From Nothophaeocryptopus gaeumannii (lineage: Eukaryota > Ascomycota > Dothideomycetes > Mycosphaerellales > Mycosphaerellaceae): a DNA stretch of 64,000 nucleotides. The notes beneath the pieces are model-generated. The model saw only the letters and a list, made by a program, of their open reading frames with translations. It was not told the DNA's origin and did not search any database. Location of the stretch: assembly GCA_031771865.1 (NCBI GenBank), contig JASISA010000027.1, positions 806,001-870,000 on the forward strand, written 5' to 3'. The position numbers and the translations under genes are program-made. The number at the start of each line of letters is the position of its first letter. Position 1 is the first letter of the stretch. Of the stretch, positions 1 through 10,076 are shown in pieces.

Positions 1-489
1 TGATACGTCTGAATCGCTGAGGGCCGACCCGCGAGATATGTACGTTCGTCCGTGACGACAATCTTGACGTCCCGATTCCAGTGTCGCAGCAATGTGAAGA
101 GGTAGATGAGTGCCTGCAAGTCCAGCTTCCTGTTTCTCATCTCCGTCTGCCTTGAGAGCCTGCGTCTCCCATGGTGTTGGTGTTAGATCGACAGTGCCAT
201 TTTGGTCGAAAATCTTTGACAGGAATTGCTTTCTTCGCCCATCCACCACTTGGTCAATGAAAAAGTGTAAGGTAATCTTCGTCGCGACAAACACAGCCTT
301 GTTCGCCTTCTCGACTACTCCTTGAATCCTCTCGAGGTCGCAGAGCAGTACGGATTGATCGCCGCCGAAAAACATAGAGCGATCCGATTCGGTCACCTTT
401 GCGCAAACATCTCGAGAACTCAGTCGAAGTGACTTCAGGTCTTGTGCGTCGAGGTATGATGTGAAGATCGTGAAGATTTCGGTCGGCAT
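1..489 (-). CDS. F-box-like protein, 3' end beyond the window
   Basis: The frame is open from an ATG at 489 down to the window edge (163 codons, no stop), so the C terminus is missing. An in-frame TGA lies a few codons upstream of the ATG, which supports this start unless there is an upstream exon. Residues 1-35 read like an F-box: MPTEIF at the start, then SYLDAQDLKSLRLSSR, with the usual leucine spacing. Such proteins are normally substrate receptors of SCF ubiquitin ligases. The rest (for example the stretch around FVATKITLHFFIDQVV) is not recognised. The F-box call rests on about 35 residues and is moderate only. Confidence 0.5.
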   Translation of the reverse strand, partial: MPTEIFTIFTSYLDAQDLKSLRLSSRDVCAKVTESDRSMFFGGDQSVLLCDLERIQGVVEKANKAVFVATKITLHFFIDQVVDGRRKQFLSKIFDQNGTVDLTPTPWETQALKADGDEKQEAGLAGTHLPLHIAATLESGRQDCRHGRTYISRGSALSDSDVS

Positions 490-1010
490 GGTGGACAAGC
501 TCGGCGGCGCCTCTGTTCAGGGCTTGCTGCTGTCGGGAGGACACCGTACAGCGTTGAGGTATTGAGAGATCGTACGTGATGATTGTCGCAGGCTCGAAGG
601 CGCCGATGTCTCCACCTTGTTGCGCTACGGAAGGTGTTGGCGTGCGCCGGGGGCAGTGGAGGTGTTTGGTTGCCGTCTCGATCGGTGATATTGTGGTTGT
701 GGATGTTAGTGTGAGGAAGAGCAAGGTGGGTTCAGCTTAGCTTTGGTGGGGTGAACGCGCCAAGACATTCACATGCAGCAGGACAAACGGCTGCAGGTGA
801 GTCCTCAACGTCGCTGCACATGACTTCTCCCGCGCTTCATTCACACAACGTCTCTGACGTTTGCCTAGCAATAGTGACGGAACCAGCCAGAAGTCCGCGC
901 GCAAAGAGTCACCGTTCATGTAAGTGAACTTCTGCCATCGCCCTCCGCTCACCACGCCGACACCACCATTGCCACCGCCATCGCCGCCGACCACGCACTC
1001 GCATAGCAAG
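490..1010. promoter_or_regulatory. Divergent intergenic region
   Basis: About 520 bases separate two divergently transcribed genes, so this should hold both promoters. Just before the 1011 start it is rich in CCACC/CCGCC runs. No defined site was recognised. Confidence 0.4.
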
Positions 1011-2207
1011 ATGTCGGCGCAACAAGCTAACAGTGGACAGAGAGCGCACTTCCTCCACTTCACCCCCTCCCAACTCCTCCACCGCCACGCAGACGACGAA
1101 GCCGCCAAGCGCCCCTTCAAGGGCACCTCCCGCCCCGCCGCCTACGAGAGCCTCACGGTGAGGCTCTTCCTTTTCAAGGAGGGCAAATTGCAGCTCTTCG
1201 CTCGCCACGGCGACTCGACCGAGCGAGCACGAGCTGAACCGTTCGTGGCGCCTTCCGCCTGGTTTCCGAGCGACGACGAGGCGAGAAGCCTCCAGGACTA
1301 CATCATCTCGATGTTGACGAGCTCTCTCGGCGCTACGAAGACGATTCAAGATGTGCAGCTTATCGAATTCGCACACGACAAGCCAGTCGTCCTAAGCAGC
1401 ATCAGCACCCGAAAAGGACCTGAAGACTTCGAATTGGTGACCAAAGACCAGCTCGAGATCGCCGTACTTCTCTCCCTGGGCTCCAACTCCCGACTCCCGA
1501 AGAACGAAATCATGCGCATCGGCTCAATGCAAGACGACCGTACCAAATACGTCTTCAACACCGTCCTGTCGGCCGAACAGCAGACCAAGCGCTACGGTAT
1601 CCCGGACTACATGACGGGCACCGGAATCAGCTGGGAAACCCTCGACGCCGTCTTCTCCCGCTTCCGTCGATGCTCCAAGAATCGAGCCATGCCGCGTGCT
1701 CCCCGAATCACTGCCGAGGAAGACGACGATCGACCATTCCTTCATCGTCTCGCATCACACGCCCTCAATGCCATCTTGCTCCTCAAGCAGAAAGAGCAAA
1801 CAGTCGCCGTATCCCTCCACGGCATCCTCGCCTATCGAGAATCAACATGGGACACCTTCTACTTCCTGCAAATGTCCGAGTTAGACTGGTCCCTACCCTA
1901 TAAACGAAACGCAGACGATTTCGACTATGTCCTTCCTGGCAAGAAACATGCTTCCCAGTTCACCGTCGTGGGCGATTTCTCAGACAATGCCGTCAATCTG
2001 ATGGCTGAAGCGCATCCGATCGATCGTCGACTGCTAGGACGAGGAGGTACTCTCAGGGAGAAGGTGCCGACTTTTAATGACATGTTGGATCCGATGGAAA
2101 ATGGGAGGTTTAAGGTGGACTGGTTGAAGGCAGATCAGAGTACGAGGTATGATATGAGGGCTGATAGTGCGGAGTGGAGGGATGATGAAGATGATGATGG
2201 ACGATGA
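1011..2207 (+). CDS. Conserved-looking protein of unknown function
   Basis: Single uninterrupted frame of 398 codons beginning MSAQQANSG. The frame also has an upstream extension to 924, but that is Pro/Thr-rich and looks like untranslated leader; the ATG at 1011 follows AGCAAG and gives a normal N terminus. The protein is soluble with mixed alpha/beta character (for example YESLTVRLFLFKEGKLQLFA and TVAVSLHGILAYRESTWDTF) and ends in a very acidic tail (EWRDDEDDDGR). No signal peptide or membrane segment is visible. I do not recognise a family. Confidence 0.7.
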   Translation: MSAQQANSGQRAHFLHFTPSQLLHRHADDEAAKRPFKGTSRPAAYESLTVRLFLFKEGKLQLFARHGDSTERARAEPFVAPSAWFPSDDEARSLQDYIISMLTSSLGATKTIQDVQLIEFAHDKPVVLSSISTRKGPEDFELVTKDQLEIAVLLSLGSNSRLPKNEIMRIGSMQDDRTKYVFNTVLSAEQQTKRYGIPDYMTGTGISWETLDAVFSRFRRCSKNRAMPRAPRITAEEDDDRPFLHRLASHALNAILLLKQKEQTVAVSLHGILAYRESTWDTFYFLQMSELDWSLPYKRNADDFDYVLPGKKHASQFTVVGDFSDNAVNLMAEAHPIDRRLLGRGGTLREKVPTFNDMLDPMENGRFKVDWLKADQSTRYDMRADSAEWRDDEDDDGR

Positions 2208-2575
2208 AATATGATGGATATGGTTTGCAATTGAAGAAGTAGGGGTTTCCTAAATGATGGATACTGGGCTGGTGCAGAGGAACCCCAAGGGCGGTTATTC
2301 GGGCTCCTGCTGGAGAACAGGCTGAAATTTCTGTTAAGAGAGTGCAGAGAAGCATTGGAGTTCGAAGGTTAGGATAGAGTTTCGGTGCTATTGCGGAGCA
2401 CCGTGAGCAGCCACGAAGGAGGAAGCTGTAGCTATCCAACGTCATCTTGTCGATCGTTGAAGCTCTGGTAGCTCTGAAGACATCAAAGATAGTTGCTTTC
2501 AAGAATATTCCAGACACATCACACAACCGCTCGACGTACATTCCTTCCATTTTCCCTCCCACCACCTATTCCACC
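2208..2575. other. Intergenic, no gene seen
   Basis: Terminator region of the upstream gene and promoter of the small protein gene at 2576. No structured element was recognised. Confidence 0.4.
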
Positions 2576-2840
2576 ATGCCTGAAGGTACTACTCGATCCA
2601 GTCATTCTGTAAGTACACATCGCGGCTGACTTAGTCGACGTAGAAACCAAACCCCACGAATCGCTCGGCGACAAAGCTAAGCACCTCTTTCATCACGACA
2701 AGAAAGGCAACGAAACCGAAGCCGCCGAAGGAAAGGTCAAGGAAGGCAAAGGCGAGAGAGAACTGAAGAAATTCGAAAACTACATCGCTGAAGACAAAAA
2801 GATGGAGCAAGAGGGAAAGGAGTATGGGGGGTTGATGTAA
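2576..2840 (+). CDS. Small hydrophilic protein (68 aa), two exons
   Basis: Proposed exons 2576-2585 and 2644-2840. The first exon is only ten bases (ATG CCT GAA G); joining it to the second gives MPEETKPHESLGDKAKHLF and then an open frame to TAA at 2838. The donor is GTACT and the acceptor is GTAG after a CTGAC branch-like site. A stronger-looking donor (GTAAGT at 2609) would put the second exon out of frame. The product is extremely charged (Lys/Glu/His) without hydrophobic segments, like small fungal stress or LEA-type proteins, but no family can be named. Confidence 0.55.
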
Positions 2841-3016
2841 AGAAGATGCAACAAACGTAGGCTTCAGATATGCCAAAGATAGAAAGCAAGTCGAAAGAGT
2901 CAGAGAGAATCATGACTTACATTGCCTATCCTATCGTACAAAAGCTATCCCTCGCTATCAAACGCTGATCAGAAAACACCAGACAAATGCTTGATCTCTT
3001 CTAGCACACCGCATCA

Positions 3017-4702
3017 TCAAATAGCAACAACCTCACTCCTCCTCCCCTCTGCCCCCCAAACCACAGCACCAACCTGCACGTATCTCGCCCAACAAGGAAC
3101 CTCAAATCTCGTTTCAAACCCCCTGTTCCTCACTTCTCCCGCATAAACCAGATCCTCGCTCGTGGTGTTTGAGATGCCGATGTACACGTTCCAGGAGGAG
3201 ACGTCTGTGGCGCCGTTCCAGGAGACGTAGCCATAATAGCCCGAGTCCTCGCCAGAGGATGAGTAGGAGGATGTGGAGTTGCTGGCGTTGAAGGAGCTGC
3301 GCGGCTCGACGACCAAGGAAGGTGCGTAATAAGGCGTCCCATGCCACTCCATCTTATACGCACGATAAATCTGCGCCAAATTATCCGGCGCAACTCTCCC
3401 CCTCCAAATCTCCTCCCCCTCCTCATCAAACTCAACCATAAACGGCAACTGCCCGTAATCCGCAAAGGAGTTGTTCGAACCAGCGAGAGAGCCAGAAGGG
3501 AAATACGACCCCTGAGATTCCGAATACACCGGGCTTGTGGTATTTACCACGCTCTTAAGCGTAGCCTGTCCAGCGGTGGATCTGTTGAATCCGAAAGTCG
3601 AAACCGGCGACCAGGGGATCGTGTAAACCAGCAAATCCGTCGGAACAAGATTCTCCTCGTAAGGCGAATAATTATCGTTATCGAACATCGATAATTCAAT
3701 CGCCGTATCAGTCACATTATGCACCCTCAAAAAGTGCTCCCAAGCAAACCGCCCCTCTTCCGGCAATGGTCCAAAATCCCCTCCATCATCCCCGGAAAAC
3801 TCCCAAATAATATCCCCAGTTTTGGAGAGGAGGTAGACGGTCCAGCAATGTCTGCTATTCACGAGATAGTAATCCCCGACATTTACGACGGAGTTGATGT
3901 GGAAGAAATCATAAGGAGCCGTCTCATTCCCACTTCCATTCAACGGCAGATGAGAATCCGTGACTGGGACATGTGCGATGGACGACCAGTTGAAGAGGAC
4001 TTCGCCCGTGTAGGGGTCGAGTTCATGGAATTGAGAGTCTCGGACCCATCCGTCCGCAGGACCACCGATAGAAGACAGGTCCGAAGGAGTAGAATTGTAC
4101 GCGCTGACGAGGATCGTATTCCGATCTGTGATATACGATTCGTGGATGTCGGAGTCGCATTCGATTTGTTTGCCGCCGGTGTTGAAGTTATCGTACTTAG
4201 GGCAGAGGCTGTTGGTGACGTTGTATGTGGTATCCATGAATTCAATATGACCATAACCAGTCCCCACGTTCGCTCCAGAAGTGGTGGCACCGCGCCAGTA
4301 TGTGAGTGTAGGTTCGCCGGTGAGGTATTGCCATTTGAAGTTTGTTGTGTTGGCGACTTCGCCTGCCCAGATAAGTCGGCCCTCGTCGGTGAAGATTTGG
4401 GCTGTGGGCATTTTGACTGTCGGTATCTGTGGGAGGATGCCACTTGTTGTAAGGAAAATCAGGCCTGGTGCGAGAGTTGCATCGTCGGTCTTTTTGACTT
4501 CCCAGACTGGCGGGTTGAGAGGAGATGATTTGAAGACCTGATATGGCCAGGTATAATTTCCTTCGGTGCTAGTCTCGTGATGCTCAACACCAGGCCCTGG
4601 GTTTGCTGAGGCTTTGGCATCGCATGTTGATTGAGCTGATCTTGGTAGAGGGCTGGCTGATGCCAGTACCGCAATAGCGGGTAGTAAAAATGTATGTATC
4701 AT
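3017..4702 (-). CDS. Secreted arylsulfotransferase-family (ASST-like) protein
   Basis: Single exon, 561 aa from the ATG at 4702. The open frame extends to 4789, but MIHTFLLPAIAVLASASPLP is a clear signal peptide, so 4702 is the start. The body is rich in N-glycosylation sequons (NYT, NTT, NWS, NGS, NRS and others) and in bladed beta-strand patterns such as DGWVRDSQFHELDPYTGEVL, DFFHINSVVNVGDYYLVNSR and GDIIWEFSGDDGG. These match the fungal arylsulfotransferase family (Arylsulfotran_2), a beta-propeller fold. The family is found in secretory or membrane proteins; the true substrate in fungi is unknown, so sulfotransfer activity is inference. The family call is fairly secure and the function is not. 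Confidence 0.8.
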   Translation of the reverse strand: MIHTFLLPAIAVLASASPLPRSAQSTCDAKASANPGPGVEHHETSTEGNYTWPYQVFKSSPLNPPVWEVKKTDDATLAPGLIFLTTSGILPQIPTVKMPTAQIFTDEGRLIWAGEVANTTNFKWQYLTGEPTLTYWRGATTSGANVGTGYGHIEFMDTTYNVTNSLCPKYDNFNTGGKQIECDSDIHESYITDRNTILVSAYNSTPSDLSSIGGPADGWVRDSQFHELDPYTGEVLFNWSSIAHVPVTDSHLPLNGSGNETAPYDFFHINSVVNVGDYYLVNSRHCWTVYLLSKTGDIIWEFSGDDGGDFGPLPEEGRFAWEHFLRVHNVTDTAIELSMFDNDNYSPYEENLVPTDLLVYTIPWSPVSTFGFNRSTAGQATLKSVVNTTSPVYSESQGSYFPSGSLAGSNNSFADYGQLPFMVEFDEEGEEIWRGRVAPDNLAQIYRAYKMEWHGTPYYAPSLVVEPRSSFNASNSTSSYSSSGEDSGYYGYVSWNGATDVSSWNVYIGISNTTSEDLVYAGEVRNRGFETRFEVPCWARYVQVGAVVWGAEGRRSEVVAI

Positions 4703-5747
4703 GGTGCTTGAAGCTGTGTGTGAGTGTTTTTGTGAGTGACGCGCACCGCATTGTTTGAAGAAGCAGCATATACTTATATCTAATAGCATTCTATCCTTCG
4801 ACCTGGCACATGCACTTCTTCTCGGAGAACATCTGCGTCATTCTGGCAGAATTCTCAGAGTCGGTATCTGCATATACCGTTGCTCTGCAGTGCCAAATGG
4901 CGAATCTCGCTTCATGGACCTTTGCGGGCAGGATATTCGTCACTGCCATCGGATATCGGCTCGGAGGTTGGTACAGAATGGTAGGCCCTAGATCGTTAAA
5001 ACAAAAGAGAGCGATTGGTCGTCTATAGCAAATACACAGCGTGGTCGGACTAGAGTCCGCCGGGATAGGAGCCATACTCACCAGACCAGAAGAGGGCACG
5101 CCAGAAGAGGCTTGGTGTGCGTGACTCGCAGAGAAGCATCACCTTGCTCAGCCCGATTTCAGCAAAGTGATGTCCCTTAAGTCGGCTTTCGGACGAGATG
5201 TTTGCAGTGCGTGACCGACTTTGATGCTGTGCATGAGCCGAAAAGCTGTGGTGATTGTAAGGATTTGTGGTCCAAGTGTGAAGTCATACTGCCATGCAGA
5301 TCGCTCTCCAGCCAAAAGAGGCAAAGTGTGCGAGTCTATCCTCCGCGCCTCTCAGGCACAGCCAAGCATCGGCAACTTCACCTGCTTCACTCATCGGTCT
5401 CCCGGTATACTTGAATCGTCCGCATCCAAAAGAAGGGCCTCTTCATACACATCTGTTCATTGGCAATACTATGATAATCCTACCCGTAGGACTTATGTAT
5501 CTTCCATGCCTGCCGCCGTCTCCCTCTCCACATCCCCGTTCAGTTATACCATGCTACACAAATGGAAGGATATCCACAGGAATCACAAGCGCTCGAACGC
5601 AGCACAGCACACAAGCACAGCATGGTAACTCCTTCTGCAACACCCAATGCTTTCTCCCTTCTCAACCCAAATGTTCGTCCATGGTCCCAAATGCCTCTGA
5701 AAACGCCCGGTTTCCCGTCATCCCATGCTTTCCAATAACAGATATCC
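4703..5747. other. Intergenic, no gene supported
   Basis: About 1 kb between the ASST-like gene and the 3' end of MED12. Short frames on both strands have no recognisable domain or splice structure. The part near 4703 should be the ASST promoter and the part near 5747 the MED12 3' untranslated region. Confidence 0.4.
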
Positions 5748-8700
5748 TTACACCTTTCGTGCGCCGAATAAACTCAAACTCAAACTTGTGTCGTTGTCGC
5801 CCACCATTGGTGTAGCATCAGACATCATCTCCCATCTCCTCAGTGGAAAGGGCACTGTCTTCGTCTCGCCTGCCGCTCTTCCATCAGGTCTCATGCCGAT
5901 AGATATTGTTTTTTGTTGTTGCACCGGGGATGGATGCTGCCCTCTCGAGGCTCCCGGTCCCTGTTGGCTTGTCGCGGCCTGCTTCTGCAGCAGAGCTCGA
6001 TGCTGCTGGCTTCCTTGCGGAGTCTGTGGAGTAGACACAAGCGCCAGCCAAGCATCAGGAGACTGCGTGTTACCCAGAATGAACGTGAGGCGAGGATCTC
6101 GAAGGCCATTGCGTGCCAAGCTCTGAGCCAGGGACGCCAGAGCTTCTTCAGGGAGACTATCAGCAATCATCGAGGCAACGTCGTATATGTACTCAAGAAC
6201 CACCTGACGGCTCTGCAGGCCGGGATGTCCAATGAGCACGCACAGCGCCGCCAAGAGATTGCATCGTGCCTGTTTCGCGTTGTCGTCCTCAGAGACTGGG
6301 TGCGCCGAATAGAGCACGCTCAGATGCAGCAATATCTGCAGTGATTGTATGACTTTCGTGTGGTCTCGCACCGCATCGCCAGCACTGGGTAGTTGACTCT
6401 CGAGAGTCTTGATCTTCTCCGTGATGGCTGCGATGTCGTTCGCGCCATCATCTGCGGATGCTGCGTGGTAGGCAACGGCCAGTATCTCCAGATTGCGGGT
6501 CGTGGCGGACGAATCAAAGTTGCTCTCGTTTTGCGTGAGTTGAATACTCTCAGAAACTTGCTCCTGTGCCCATTTATAGATCGCTTGCACTGTCTCGCGG
6601 CCTGCACCTCCAAGTAGCTGTGGCCAGATTTCGAAACCGTTCTTGACTGCGGCCAGAATAGCAGTCTGCAGAGTCCCGTCGTTCTCGAAGCCTTTGGCTG
6701 CTTCGATCTTAGCCAGAAACGCCACCGCGCATGTACATTGCACGACCGAAATTGGCTCTGCAAGATTGATGATTGCATTTGCCTCGAGCTCAACATTTGC
6801 GCCTGCACCAGATCCGAGACTGAGCATCTTCTTCACCAAGCGACCACAATTGGCGAAGAATGGTGATGACTCAGAGGCAGATGCCAGAGACTGCAGACAC
6901 TGATCGTAGTTGCTGATTCCGTAGCGCAGGACCTGCGCGATAAAGCCAGGATCTTCAACCGGGAATTTGGGGTCTTCCAACGAGGATGTTAATAATGGTA
7001 TGACCTTTGTCGCCGAGTCGTTGCAGTACCTGGTTTGCTGTACGCGGAAGCGATATGCCTCTTCGGAATTCAGGATCTCGTTTTCCACGCTCTGCGAGGT
7101 GAGCAGGCGAGCGATCATCGAAGCAGCCGTTGGTGTCTTGATGTCTCTCGCAAGATCCAGCATATTGTCGAAACGTACACATCCGCTTGCGATCAGCGCG
7201 CGAAGCGTGTACATCTGTGCAGTGTTCTCTCCTGTACTCCTCAGACAAGCTTGCACGTGATGTTTGGCTAGGGCATCAAACCCATTAGCGTCGACAGCGC
7301 GCAATTGGTTGAGCCATTGGCACATCTTGCTAGGCTCTCCAGAGGCTTGTGTGTTGATCTTCGCCGTGCGTTGCACTATTCGGGAGAAGACGCGCTGCAT
7401 CAGCTGCTCATCCATGGTGTTACCGCTCGCAAAGACAGCATCGATGTCGTTGTCAGAATCGAGACTCGAAGCCTGCATGTTGATGAGATTATCCGATGCT
7501 GGTGAGCAGACAGCCATCGAAGTCTGTTGGTCGCAGATGGCCAGATCATGCTCCAGCAACCTTGCAAATTGGGCCTTGTTGGAGGAGAAGCGCCGTATGA
7601 GTGACCCAAGTGCCAGGATGAAAGTTCTGTCCAGCGCCTGCTGTGAGCGCAACATGCCATAACGCTCAGTCGTACGTTCAACCATCGTTTGGAGACAGCC
7701 AGTTGTGGCAAAAACCTCTGCGTGTAGGTTGATGGTGTCGCTTAGAGTCGCCAGTAGTGCGGTGTCATCGGTGTGCATTGCAGATTGAACAGCATCAGAC
7801 AGAGCCTGCAGGTCACCGGCCATCTCCAACAAATGCCTCACGTGGCAGAAATAAGAGACGGAGACGCCACCATCTTTCATCCACATTGCCACTTTCACTG
7901 CAAGGCTGCGCGCGAGGCTCTGTTTCTTAGACTCGCTCAGGGACTGAAATCTTGCAATCATATCGTGTGTTGAAGGTGAGGCTGTCAGGTCGAATGCAGT
8001 TTCAACAAGATGAACGACCTCGCTCTCGTCTTTCAAAGCCCCGATCCGCCGCAAAAGCATCTGCTTCGTGTTATGCAAATGGGCCGGCAGCAGTTCTGTA
8101 GGCAAGGCGGTCAGGAGCCCAGTCGCGAGAGCTGACGCCTCGCCGCCGGCAAGAGCACCGCTGGTCATGAGCCATTGCATATAGCGCCCCGGGGAGAAGT
8201 GCTCGAGTCGGATGAGCTCAACGACGACTCTGTGCACGTTGTCGACCGCGATCGATGATTTCGTCGTTGTCTTGAGATACTGCAGGACGGGACCATCGGT
8301 GTCATGCCCATCCTTGCCCAATTCAGCAATGACGTTGGCTGCCAGGTAGATCCGACCGGCGCCCGGGCGATACACAGTCGCGGACCAATCCAACAAAGCG
8401 GGAATGATCTTGTCAGTCTCGCGTAACAAAGCCAGGCACGTCGCCGCCAGCTGAGGAACATTGACGCCGAGTGAGACGTTGTCGAGTGCCGTGTACAGGT
8501 GCAGGAGCGCACAACGCGTGTTCTGTGGCGTCTTGAGCAGTGGCCCGGTGAGCCGACTGTTCCTCCTCGCGATGCTCTGAGCCGGGGTGTCCGGAGCCGT
8601 AGTCCTTGGCGTCAGCAGGTACTTGTACTTTTGCCATGTCCTTGGAACGATCAAACAACCCCGATTTGAGACGGCCAGCACCATTACCAGTTTTTGCAGA

Positions 8701-10076
8701 CGCGCCCTGAGAGAGTCGTTGGTGCGCATAGCTCCCAATGTGATCTGATGTAAGTTCTCCAAAGTCGCTTCTGCTAGCCGTCGCCCTCTTCTTCCAAATG
8801 CTGTGATGTCCTTCCAGTAAAGCTGCACCAGAATGATCCAAATCGGTAGTCGGCTTTCCTGTGCTTGTGCGTACGAGTTGACAATCCAGTCCAAGTAATG
8901 CTCGCGATCCAAAAGTCGTTCTGCGAAGAAGCTGGTAGCCAGCTTAACTGCGTAATCCATTTTTGACTGCCATTCTGGCTGTCCACACAGCGCAATGGCA
9001 CCTTCAACAAATTGTTCCACCTGCGCTGTCCATTCGCGGACCCATTTGCTCTCGCCGCTGGCCGCAGCAGTGCCACTGACACCCTTGCGTCGAAAGGCCC
9101 TCAGCTCATTTGCTCCCACACACTTTGCTAGCCAAACTGCTCGCGGCATAGGTATGTCTTTTCCAAGACACTGCTCCATGAGCAGCTTGCCTCTGATACC
9201 ATGCGGAATCGTCCTGCTCTGCTTCCGAAGGGGTACGTCTGGGTTCGCGAGGTCCCGCAGCCAGGCCTCGCGTTTGGTGTCGGTGACAGTAACGCGAGGC
9301 GGAGGTTTGAAAGTGGACGGCGCAGTACATCTTCCCAAAGCTTGCCTTTTCTCCATCACAGATGTGAATAGATATGATAGAGTCTGTAGGCCCATGTTGT
9401 TCTTTTGGCTGAGATTCGGCCATATCGATGGCTTCGCGGAGCTGGATTCGGTCGAGTTCGGACCTGGTGGTTTGTCAAAATAGCCTGCCTTGACGACAGT
9501 CTCCGTCAAAACGTCTTCCGGGTGGTGTCCATTCCATGGGTGGAAGTCCGCTACACCCTTCGGCGGTGGTAGCCTTGTCGCGACAGGAGGCGGTTCGATT
9601 CCATTTGCCCGTCTCGCGAGCCGATCCACCACCGGCCGTCGATTTCTCGAGACCGCATTCCTCCCTGCTGACGCGTTCTTCCGCGGAGGTAGAGGCGGAA
9701 GAGGCGTGCCTGGGACTATTCTGTGTAGCGTATCAGGCTCGCTCCCCGAGCCTCCATCCTGTGCCTCGAAGGCGCTCTCGCCCGTCTTTGCTCTTTTCGT
9801 GGGTCGGTCGTTGTCGTCGTCACTCAGATTGATTACATCGGGAGAAGTATAGAGGTTGCTGTTGGTATTCAAGAAAGCGGCTGTGTTCCTGACGTCGGAT
9901 CTCGTGCCCTCGGTAGTCAGGTCCACGACGTTGATGGGTTGCGACACAGACCTCACATTGTTGAGTCTCGATGGCTGTGGAGGCCTCTTGAGACCACTCT
10001 GCAGCGCATACGAGCCGCTCACCGCACGCTGGGGAGGGAGTGGTCTCTGTATACCCAGGGCAGGTCGGTTGTCCAT
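5748..10076 (-). CDS. MED12: Mediator complex subunit 12 (Srb8)
   Basis: Single long exon, 1442 aa. The N terminus MDNRPALGIQRPLPPQR and a Pro-rich, SUMO-interaction-like region (INVVDLTTE, DVINLSDDD) precede the Med12 signature at about residues 175-200: FHPWNGHHPEDVLTETVVK followed by AGYFDKP. Further conserved parts are RLPIWIILVQLYWKDI near residue 410 and the C-terminal PFPLRRWEMM ... DTSLSLSLFGARKV. Length and both termini fit fungal Med12. The protein is part of the Cdk8 kinase module of Mediator in the nucleus, with Med13, Cdk8 and cyclin C, and modulates RNA polymerase II transcription. ATG at 10076 is the family start. The many overlapping open frames on the other strand are shadows. 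Confidence 0.95.
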   Translation of the reverse strand: MDNRPALGIQRPLPPQRAVSGSYALQSGLKRPPQPSRLNNVRSVSQPINVVDLTTEGTRSDVRNTAAFLNTNSNLYTSPDVINLSDDDNDRPTKRAKTGESAFEAQDGGSGSEPDTLHRIVPGTPLPPLPPRKNASAGRNAVSRNRRPVVDRLARRANGIEPPPVATRLPPPKGVADFHPWNGHHPEDVLTETVVKAGYFDKPPGPNSTESSSAKPSIWPNLSQKNNMGLQTLSYLFTSVMEKRQALGRCTAPSTFKPPPRVTVTDTKREAWLRDLANPDVPLRKQSRTIPHGIRGKLLMEQCLGKDIPMPRAVWLAKCVGANELRAFRRKGVSGTAAASGESKWVREWTAQVEQFVEGAIALCGQPEWQSKMDYAVKLATSFFAERLLDREHYLDWIVNSYAQAQESRLPIWIILVQLYWKDITAFGRRGRRLAEATLENLHQITLGAMRTNDSLRARLQKLVMVLAVSNRGCLIVPRTWQKYKYLLTPRTTAPDTPAQSIARRNSRLTGPLLKTPQNTRCALLHLYTALDNVSLGVNVPQLAATCLALLRETDKIIPALLDWSATVYRPGAGRIYLAANVIAELGKDGHDTDGPVLQYLKTTTKSSIAVDNVHRVVVELIRLEHFSPGRYMQWLMTSGALAGGEASALATGLLTALPTELLPAHLHNTKQMLLRRIGALKDESEVVHLVETAFDLTASPSTHDMIARFQSLSESKKQSLARSLAVKVAMWMKDGGVSVSYFCHVRHLLEMAGDLQALSDAVQSAMHTDDTALLATLSDTINLHAEVFATTGCLQTMVERTTERYGMLRSQQALDRTFILALGSLIRRFSSNKAQFARLLEHDLAICDQQTSMAVCSPASDNLINMQASSLDSDNDIDAVFASGNTMDEQLMQRVFSRIVQRTAKINTQASGEPSKMCQWLNQLRAVDANGFDALAKHHVQACLRSTGENTAQMYTLRALIASGCVRFDNMLDLARDIKTPTAASMIARLLTSQSVENEILNSEEAYRFRVQQTRYCNDSATKVIPLLTSSLEDPKFPVEDPGFIAQVLRYGISNYDQCLQSLASASESSPFFANCGRLVKKMLSLGSGAGANVELEANAIINLAEPISVVQCTCAVAFLAKIEAAKGFENDGTLQTAILAAVKNGFEIWPQLLGGAGRETVQAIYKWAQEQVSESIQLTQNESNFDSSATTRNLEILAVAYHAASADDGANDIAAITEKIKTLESQLPSAGDAVRDHTKVIQSLQILLHLSVLYSAHPVSEDDNAKQARCNLLAALCVLIGHPGLQSRQVVLEYIYDVASMIADSLPEEALASLAQSLARNGLRDPRLTFILGNTQSPDAWLALVSTPQTPQGSQQHRALLQKQAATSQQGPGASRGQHPSPVQQQKTISIGMRPDGRAAGETKTVPFPLRRWEMMSDATPMVGDNDTSLSLSLFGARKV

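Noticed and set aside
4791..5099. 102-codon minus frame upstream of the ASST-like gene
   Set aside because: No motif and no transcript signal; lies in the promoter of the ASST-like gene.
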